Position numbers and translations under genes: made by a program | Shown here: positions 7,764 to 12,698 of the stretch, in pieces | How positions within the stretch are numbered: the first letter of the stretch is position 1 | How the letters are laid out: each line of letters begins with the position of its first letter | The notes under the pieces: model-generated | The model's database searches: none | What the model was told of the DNA's origin: nothing | What the model saw: the letters and a program-made list of their open reading frames with translations, nothing else | From: an uncultured bacterium | GTDB lineage: Bacteria; Cloacimonadota; Cloacimonadia; Cloacimonadales; Cloacimonadaceae | Direction of reading: 5' to 3' | DNA: 12,698 bases | Assembly (NCBI GenBank): GCA_937960795.1 | Contig: CALGPA010000127.1 | Location: 1 to 12,698, forward strand

Positions 7764-8711
7764 CTAAATATCGCTATCCTCGCCCCTGTCAAAGAAGGCT
7801 TTCACAAAGCGTACAGCACTGAAGTTTTCGATGTCATCAATGCCTTCTCCGACCCCAAGGAGGCGCACCGGAATACTCAGATTTTGTTTCACATTAAAGA
7901 TTATGCCGCCCTTGGCTGTGCCATCAAATTTCGTCAGCGCGATGCCGGTAAGCTTGATGGATTCGTCGAAGTGCTTCGCTTGGGATATGGCGTTTTGGCC
8001 GGTGGTGCTATCCACCACAAGGATCGTCTCATGAGGAGCATCAGCACAAGCTTTTTTGATGCTGCGATCGATCTTTGCCAGCTCTTTCATCAGGCGTTCT
8101 TTGGTGTGCTGCCTTCCGGCAGTATCGATCAGGACGACGTCATAAGCTTTTGCCACGGCTGATGCCACTCCGTCATAGATCACTGCTGCAGGATCCCGAT
8201 CAGGCTCGGAGCGGAGGATCTCCACTCCCGCTCTTTCTGCCCAGATAGCCACTTGCTCGATTGCCGCGGCCCTGAATGTATCGCCTGCCACGATCAAGAC
8301 CTTCTTACCTGCTTGGGCAAAGCGATTTGCCACTTTCCCGATCGTGGTGGTCTTGCCGGTGCCATTGACGCCCACAAAGGCGATCACGTGGGGCTTGTGA
8401 TCCGGGATATCAAAGAAATCAGTCTCATCCTCAACGTCTTTGAAGAGAAGGCTTTGCATGATATCCACAAGATAGATCTGCACTACTTCGGGATCGGATA
8501 TCTTGTCTATTCGGATCTCTTCTCTGAGCTCTTCCAAAAGGCGTACAGCCATTTCTGCGCCTGTGTCGTTTTTGATCATGATCTCTTCGATCTCGTCAAA
8601 AAGCTCTTCGTCCACGACCCCGCGAACCTTGATTACTTCGGATATTTTATCTATGAATCCGGATTTGGATTTGCTTAGTTTCTCACGTAGGTTTTTCAGT
8701 TTGCTCAACAT
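7764..8711 (-). CDS. ftsY: Signal recognition particle receptor FtsY
   Basis: 315 residues: a compact FtsY with a short N-terminal helix and no long acidic A domain. Known role: the SRP receptor GTPase, which docks with Ffh to deliver nascent membrane proteins to SecYEG. N domain is at about 1-100. The G domain has GVNGTGKTT (114-122), DTFRAAAIEQ (144-153), DTAGR (196-200), TKFDGTAKGG (260-269) and GVGEGIDDIENF (286-297), all canonical. The start has GGAG at 8718-8721, 6 bp upstream. It is first in a three-gene minus-strand unit with the nuclease-helicase and DUF3467 genes, and divergent from the membrane-protein gene at 8852. The nearby secDF operon is functionally related through the Sec pathway. 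Confidence 0.98.
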   Translation of the reverse strand: MLSKLKNLREKLSKSKSGFIDKISEVIKVRGVVDEELFDEIEEIMIKNDTGAEMAVRLLEELREEIRIDKISDPEVVQIYLVDIMQSLLFKDVEDETDFFDIPDHKPHVIAFVGVNGTGKTTTIGKVANRFAQAGKKVLIVAGDTFRAAAIEQVAIWAERAGVEILRSEPDRDPAAVIYDGVASAVAKAYDVVLIDTAGRQHTKERLMKELAKIDRSIKKACADAPHETILVVDSTTGQNAISQAKHFDESIKLTGIALTKFDGTAKGGIIFNVKQNLSIPVRLLGVGEGIDDIENFSAVRFVKAFFDRGEDSDI

Positions 8712-8851
8712 GGTTTACTCCGTTTCCTTGTGATTCTCATTGACATCTTAATACTGTGAGATAAGTTTGCAACATGGGAGATGTCGTCAATGAAAATTAT
8801 CCCAAGGCATGACTCCCGACCATATAAACACAATGAAATTATCGAGGAACC
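8712..8851. promoter_or_regulatory. Divergent promoter region between ftsY and the plus-strand cluster
   Basis: The only place in the window where genes diverge, so promoters for both blocks are expected here. For the plus strand, TATAAA at 8823-8828 (5 of 6 to the -10 consensus) sits 23 bp before the ATG at 8852, but no good -35 is placed 16-18 bp upstream. A TTGACA at 8739-8744 has only a poor TAAGTT 16 bp on. For ftsY, minus-strand TATTAA (8753-8748) is a weak -10 candidate within the CACAGTATT sequence that also occurs in the secD leader. Exact promoters are not resolved. Confidence 0.5.
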
Positions 8852-9433
8852 ATGAACAGATTTAGGATTCAACACATCTTGATTGTAGTCTTCCCGATCT
8901 TGGGAGCATTGGTCAGCGGCATCCTTCAAAAGGAAGATCCCGCTCACAGTGGACCCCGCCTGATGCATATCGGCATTTTTATCAGCATTTATATGGGCAT
9001 CATGACCCTGTTTTTAAGATATCTGGGCGGCAAATACAGCTACTATCTGGGCGCTTTCTTGGCGCTAATCTTTAGCATTCCGCTTCACATCGCGCTCAGC
9101 TCCCCGATCAGCATCTTCCCCATTTTGCTGCTTAATCTCGCATATGGCTTTGTCAGCATTCTCATGATCCGCTATCTTTTCTATATCAAGACTCTCTTTC
9201 GGATGCGCACTTTGCTTTTGGGCGCAGCGGGGGCTCTGTGCTTTGGATTCTATCTATCTGCCATTTATAGAATGCTCTCCATCCCCTTGCCGGCGGATTT
9301 CTGGAGTCCGATCTTGATGTATGGTCTGATCCTATATGTTTTTATGGGTTTTGGAATGTCCATGGCTGATCTGATGCTTCTGCGCATTGAGGTTGGTCAG
9401 CTTCGCAAGGGAGATGAATCTACCAATGATTAG
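8852..9433 (+). CDS. Hypothetical integral membrane protein, about six helices
   Basis: 193 residues that I cannot assign to a family. Hydrophobic stretches at about 7-25, 36-56, 63-82, 86-110, 119-142 and 152-176 predict roughly six membrane helices, with the charged tail VGQLRKGDESTND at the C-terminus. The tail and the RYLFYIKTLFRMR loop (107-119) are basic and so probably cytoplasmic. No catalytic or transport motif stands out. The start has GAGGA at 8844-8848, 3 bp upstream of the ATG, and in-frame hydrophobic sequence begins at once, supporting this choice. It is first in the plus-strand cluster, and its last codons overlap the start of trmB by 8 bp, so the two are probably co-translated. 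It is hydrophobic throughout its length, as expected of a real gene and not of a shadow frame. Confidence 0.75.
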   Translation: MNRFRIQHILIVVFPILGALVSGILQKEDPAHSGPRLMHIGIFISIYMGIMTLFLRYLGGKYSYYLGAFLALIFSIPLHIALSSPISIFPILLLNLAYGFVSILMIRYLFYIKTLFRMRTLLLGAAGALCFGFYLSAIYRMLSIPLPADFWSPILMYGLILYVFMGFGMSMADLMLLRIEVGQLRKGDESTND

Positions 9434-10031
9434 TGACAGAGATTTCTTTGTGGTTGAGCCCGCTGAAGGCTCTCTCTTAAATGATGTCTTTGCCGATGAG
9501 CACGATCTCTATCTCGAGATCGGATCCGGCAAAGGAGAATTTATCTCCCGCTATCCGATCAGCCACCCTGAATGGAATTTTATAGGCATCGAAATGAGCG
9601 AAAAGCGGATCCAAAACTGCCTTCGCAAGCTTAGTGTGGATCGCAATCCAAACGTCCGCCTAATCAGAAGATATGTAGACGCACAGATCTCCGGCTGGTT
9701 TTCCAAAGCAAGCCTATCCGGAGTTTTCATCCAACACCCCGATCCGTGGCCAAAGCGCCGGCATCACCGCAGACGCCTGATCCAGCAAGACTTTCTGGAT
9801 GCTCTGGCAGATGTCCTAAAACACAAAGCCCAGGTTCAAGTCTCGACAGATCACGCCGAATATGCAAATTGGATTTTGGAGGAATTCTTGCAAAACCCAC
9901 ACTTCAGTTCTCTGCAAGACGACCCCATCCAGATGCATCCAAACCTGGATGATCACATCGTCACATGGTTTGAAGAGGAGCAAAAACGCCAAGGTTACCA
10001 TCCTCACTTCATGCTATTTGAGCGAATCTAA
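9426..10031 (+). CDS. trmB: tRNA (guanine-N7-)-methyltransferase TrmB
   Basis: 201 residues from the chosen start. Known role: makes m7G at position 46 of the tRNA variable loop, using S-adenosylmethionine. Visible motifs are the SAM-binding loop LYLEIGSGKGEF (28-39), IGIEMSEKRI (53-62), the TrmB signature HPDPWPKRRHHRRRL (104-118, with H where F is common), TDHAEY (141-146) and the C-terminal TWFEEEQKRQG (180-190). Start choice: in-frame ATGs also occur at 9387 and 9414. AAGGGAG at 9407-9413 touches the 9414 ATG but lies 12 bp from 9426, so 9426 is favoured, giving an 8-bp overlap with the preceding stop. The 9387 start would add 13 residues without family support. The gene is followed after 9 bp by the HD-GYP gene. 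Confidence 0.95.
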   Translation: MISDRDFFVVEPAEGSLLNDVFADEHDLYLEIGSGKGEFISRYPISHPEWNFIGIEMSEKRIQNCLRKLSVDRNPNVRLIRRYVDAQISGWFSKASLSGVFIQHPDPWPKRRHHRRRLIQQDFLDALADVLKHKAQVQVSTDHAEYANWILEEFLQNPHFSSLQDDPIQMHPNLDDHIVTWFEEEQKRQGYHPHFMLFERI

Positions 10032-10040
10032 GGAGCTGAC

Positions 10041-11726
10041 ATGCAATATGATTTCAGTAGCAATCCTCAAGTAAATCGAACCCTCAACGAAGTGGTAGAC
10101 ACGATCTCAAAGATGGCAGAAGATCAGCTGAAACACATTCAGCAACTCACCAAGATTGGGCAGTCCCTCTCCTCAGAGACTGATCTCGACAAGATCTTCG
10201 ACATGATCCTTGACGAGGGCGTAGCTTTCACCAAAGCTGATGGAGCCACCATATACAAGGTCAACGACGATGCTACTGCCTTGGATTTTGAACTGGTCTA
10301 CAATGCCACTCTTTCCACCCGCCAAGGCGGCTCACATGGCAAAGTAGATTGGCCTGCCGTGCCTTTATATGACGAAGATGGCAATCCCAAGCTCTCGCAT
10401 ATCGTGTCTGCGGTCTATCACAAAAAACACAGCTTGGTCTTTGATGATGTCTATGAAGCCAAAGGTTATGACATCAGTGGCACCGTGAGATTTGATCAAA
10501 GCACAAACTACCGCTGCAAAGCCATGCTCACTATCCCGCTCAAAGATCATGAAGACACAGTCTTGGGCGTGATCCAATTTATCAATCCCATCGACGATGA
10601 TGGCCTTGTCACCAGCTTTAGTCCTGAGCACAAAGCCATGCTGTCGTCTTTGGCATCGCAGGCTGCCATTGCCCTCTCAAACCGCCGCTTGATCGGCAGC
10701 TTGGAAGGACTTCTGATGGAATTTATGCGATCCATCGCCGGTGCTATCGAGCGCAAGAGCAAATACAGCTCAGCGCACATCACCAGAGTAGCTCAACTCA
10801 CGGACATGATGGCTGAGCGCATCAATCAAGATAGCCAGGGTTCCTTTGCCGACGTGCATTTCTCCGATGACGAACTCAAAGAGATATCCATGGCGGGATG
10901 GATGCATGATGTGGGTAAGATCATCACTCCGGAATTTGTGATGGACAAAAGCACAAAATTAGAGCGCATCATGGATGGCATCGAGATCATCATCCAACGC
11001 ATCACCACTATGAAGACACTGCTCAAATACATCCGCCATAAAATGGATAAAGCAGAATACACAGTTTTTTGCAAAGAGCATTTCCCTGCCCCGATGCAAG
11101 AAGATCCCTTTTTGTATCTGGATCAAGTGGCTGCCTTCATCCGGGATCTGAATATCGGAGCAGAATTTGTCAGTGATGAAGATATCGCCCGTATGAATGA
11201 AATCGCTACGATCAATTTTCGCTATGAAGACATATCATACTTTGTCCTAGATGAATCAGATGTCGAGAATCTCAGCATTCGCAGAGGAACTCTAAATCCC
11301 GAAGAACTCAAGATTATGCGAGCTCATGTATCTGTCACTTGGGAGATGCTCTCAAAGCTCAGCTTTCCCAAAAAGTATAAGAACGTAGCATTTTATGCCG
11401 CTACTCATCACGAAGCTCTCAATGGAAAAGGATATCCCAAAGGGCTGGACAAAGACGACCTCCCGCTACAATCTCGGATGATCGCGGTGGCAGATATTTT
11501 TGAAGCCCTCACTTCGGCAGATCGCCCCTACAAAACACCCAAAAGCCTCTCTGAATCACTGGGCATCATGGCAAACATGGTAAAATTCGGACACCTGGAT
11601 AAGGATCTGGTGGATTTCTTTATGGACAGCGGACTCTATATGCAATACGCTCACGAATATATGAAACCCGAGCAGATAGACAACCCCAATATCACAGAAA
11701 TCAAGAGTAAATATCAGCTTGGCTAA
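10041..11726 (+). CDS. GAF-HD-GYP protein, putative cyclic-di-nucleotide phosphodiesterase
   Basis: 561 residues, soluble. A coiled N-terminal helix (about 10-45) leads to a GAF sensor domain (about 45-215), then an HD-GYP phosphohydrolase domain (about 225-545). Metal and active-site residues appear complete: H246, H289-D290 with K293 (HDVGK), H429, H456-H457 and D485 (AVADIFEALTSADRPYK). The GYP motif reads HHEALNGKGYP, with N461 where D is usual. About 120 residues (300-415) are inserted between HDVGK and the NPEELKIMRAH helix, where canonical HD-GYP domains have about 20. A similar long insert occurs, as I recall, in some other GAF-HD proteins, but I cannot check this here. Known HD-GYP enzymes degrade cyclic di-GMP or cGAMP; this substrate is unverified. 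AAGGAG at 10030-10035, overlapping the trmB stop and 5 bp before the ATG, fixes the start. It overlaps the next gene by 8 bp. Confidence 0.92.
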   Translation: MQYDFSSNPQVNRTLNEVVDTISKMAEDQLKHIQQLTKIGQSLSSETDLDKIFDMILDEGVAFTKADGATIYKVNDDATALDFELVYNATLSTRQGGSHGKVDWPAVPLYDEDGNPKLSHIVSAVYHKKHSLVFDDVYEAKGYDISGTVRFDQSTNYRCKAMLTIPLKDHEDTVLGVIQFINPIDDDGLVTSFSPEHKAMLSSLASQAAIALSNRRLIGSLEGLLMEFMRSIAGAIERKSKYSSAHITRVAQLTDMMAERINQDSQGSFADVHFSDDELKEISMAGWMHDVGKIITPEFVMDKSTKLERIMDGIEIIIQRITTMKTLLKYIRHKMDKAEYTVFCKEHFPAPMQEDPFLYLDQVAAFIRDLNIGAEFVSDEDIARMNEIATINFRYEDISYFVLDESDVENLSIRRGTLNPEELKIMRAHVSVTWEMLSKLSFPKKYKNVAFYAATHHEALNGKGYPKGLDKDDLPLQSRMIAVADIFEALTSADRPYKTPKSLSESLGIMANMVKFGHLDKDLVDFFMDSGLYMQYAHEYMKPEQIDNPNITEIKSKYQLG

Positions 11727-12669
11727 GATTCCACTTTACTTAGCGCCCCTGGCGGGATACACAGACCAAGCGTTTCGCAGATTGTGCAAGGATTTCCGGG
11801 TGGACTTCTTGGTGAGCGAAATGGTGAGTGCCGATGGCCTGATCCGAGACAAAGCTAAGACCGTTAACTATGTATATTTTACTGATTATGAGCGCCCCTA
11901 CGGCGTGCAGATTTTCGGATCCGATCCACAGGTGATGGCAAAAGCTGCTGAAACGCTCATCTCTTTCCGCCCTGATTTCGTGGACATAAACATGGGCTGT
12001 CCGGTCAAAAAAGTAGTAAAACGAGGAGCAGGCTCTGCCCTCATGAAAGATCCCCAAAAGGCAAGCGAGATCGTGCGCGAAGTTAAAAAAGCACTGGGTG
12101 GTGCCATCCCGCTCTCTGTCAAGTTTCGTAGCGGATGGGATACGCAAAACCAAAACTATCGGGATTTTGGATTGATGATGCAAGACGCGGGAGCTGACCT
12201 ACTCTGCTTGCACGCACGCACTCAAAAACAGATGTTTTCAGGACACGCCAATTGGGAGCATATCCGCATACTCAAAGAAGCGGTATCGATCCCTCTTATC
12301 GGCAATGGTGATGTAGACAGCCCGGAATCTGCTCAAAGAATGATCCGTGACACCGGCTGCGACGCCATCATGATCGGCAGAGGAGCCTTGGGAAGACCAT
12401 GGCTTTTCGGACAGATAAAGGACTACTTTGACACCGGAAACTATAGCCCCGCTACCAAGGATATGATCTTTGATACAGCACAGAAGCATCTGGAATATGC
12501 CCTCATGTCTAAAGAAGAATTTGTGGTAGTGCGCGAGATGAGATCTCAGCTCTGTCACTATATCAAAGGTATGCCGGGAGGCAAAGAGCTGCGCGCCAAG
12601 ATCAACCACGCTCAATCCGCTGATGAAATCAAGAGCATGATCCAGGAATTTTTGCAGTCCAGTCTGTGA
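11719..12669 (+). CDS. dusB: tRNA-dihydrouridine synthase, DusB-like, TTG start
   Basis: 316 residues, normal for the family. Known role: FMN- and NADPH-dependent reduction of specific tRNA uridines to dihydrouridine. Visible: N-terminal barrel start LAPLAGYTDQAFRRLC (8-23), SEMVSADGL (33-41), the active-site NMGCPVKKVVKRGAGSALM with catalytic C94, SVKFRSGW with K135, LHARTQKQMFSG with H165, IGNGDV (194-199), and IGRGALGRPWLF (219-230). A DusB-like rather than DusA or DusC identity rests on overall motif form. Start: the TTG at 11719 is needed because the essential LAPLAG strand begins within eight residues, and the next in-frame ATG (11821) would remove it. The start overlaps the HD-GYP stop by 8 bp and has only a weak GAG-type ribosome site. 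Twenty-nine bases remain after the stop with no recognisable gene or terminator. Confidence 0.95.
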   Translation: MAKIPLYLAPLAGYTDQAFRRLCKDFRVDFLVSEMVSADGLIRDKAKTVNYVYFTDYERPYGVQIFGSDPQVMAKAAETLISFRPDFVDINMGCPVKKVVKRGAGSALMKDPQKASEIVREVKKALGGAIPLSVKFRSGWDTQNQNYRDFGLMMQDAGADLLCLHARTQKQMFSGHANWEHIRILKEAVSIPLIGNGDVDSPESAQRMIRDTGCDAIMIGRGALGRPWLFGQIKDYFDTGNYSPATKDMIFDTAQKHLEYALMSKEEFVVVREMRSQLCHYIKGMPGGKELRAKINHAQSADEIKSMIQEFLQSSL

Positions 12670-12698
12670 GCATAATGCCCAATAATGGCTGACGGTCA

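Noticed and set aside
7731..8678. Plus-strand open frames of 141-143 codons across ftsY
   Set aside because: Antisense shadows of ftsY; no motifs, no ribosome site, and the minus frame is a complete FtsY.
8739..8766. Perfect TTGACA -35 box as the main plus-strand promoter
   Set aside because: The hexamer 16 bp on is TAAGTT, a poor -10 match, and it lies far from the 8852 start. The TATAAA at 8823 is better placed, though it lacks a good -35.
12675..12698. Start of another plus-strand gene after the DusB-type gene
   Set aside because: The ATG at 12675 meets a stop after five codons. The ATG at 12684 has no ribosome site and only five codons remain before the window ends.

Overview
The window looks like ordinary chromosomal housekeeping DNA from a Gram-negative (diderm) bacterium. 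It has an LptD-like outer-membrane protein, SecD/SecF, FtsY, TrmB, a DusB-type dihydrouridine synthase, a DUF3467 protein and strong AAGGAG-type ribosome sites. The mix suggests the FCB side of the tree, for example Cloacimonadota, but that placement is inference and cannot be settled from this sequence. I see no mobile element, CRISPR array, tRNA or rRNA.

Layout. From base 1 to 8711 every gene is on the minus strand; from 8852 to the right end every gene is on the plus strand. A 140-bp divergent promoter region (8712-8851) separates the two blocks. The minus block has three transcription units. The first, read right to left, is ftsY, a large Dna2-like nuclease-helicase and a DUF3467 protein, with junctions of 0 and 10 bp. 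The second is secD-secF, which starts from a candidate sigma70-type promoter near 4146-4175 and ends at a clear intrinsic terminator at 1432-1460. The third is lptD, which runs off the left edge. The plus block is one tight cluster: a six-helix membrane protein of unknown function, trmB, a GAF plus HD-GYP protein, and a DusB-type gene with a TTG start. Two of its junctions overlap by 8 bp and one has a 9-bp gap.

How the genes fit together. ftsY (SRP receptor), secDF (Sec motor subunits) and lptD (outer-membrane LPS insertion) form an envelope-biogenesis neighbourhood. trmB and the DusB-type gene modify tRNA. The HD-GYP protein is a putative cyclic-di-nucleotide phosphodiesterase with a GAF sensor. 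The nuclease-helicase is the most unusual protein here: a DUF4145-like N-terminus, a RecB/Cas4-type nuclease core and a UPF1/Dna2-type SF1 helicase in one 1066-residue chain, translationally linked to ftsY. No complete novel system is evident. The points most worth a second look are that fusion protein, the large insertion in the HD-GYP domain, and short sequence motifs shared between minus-strand leaders.
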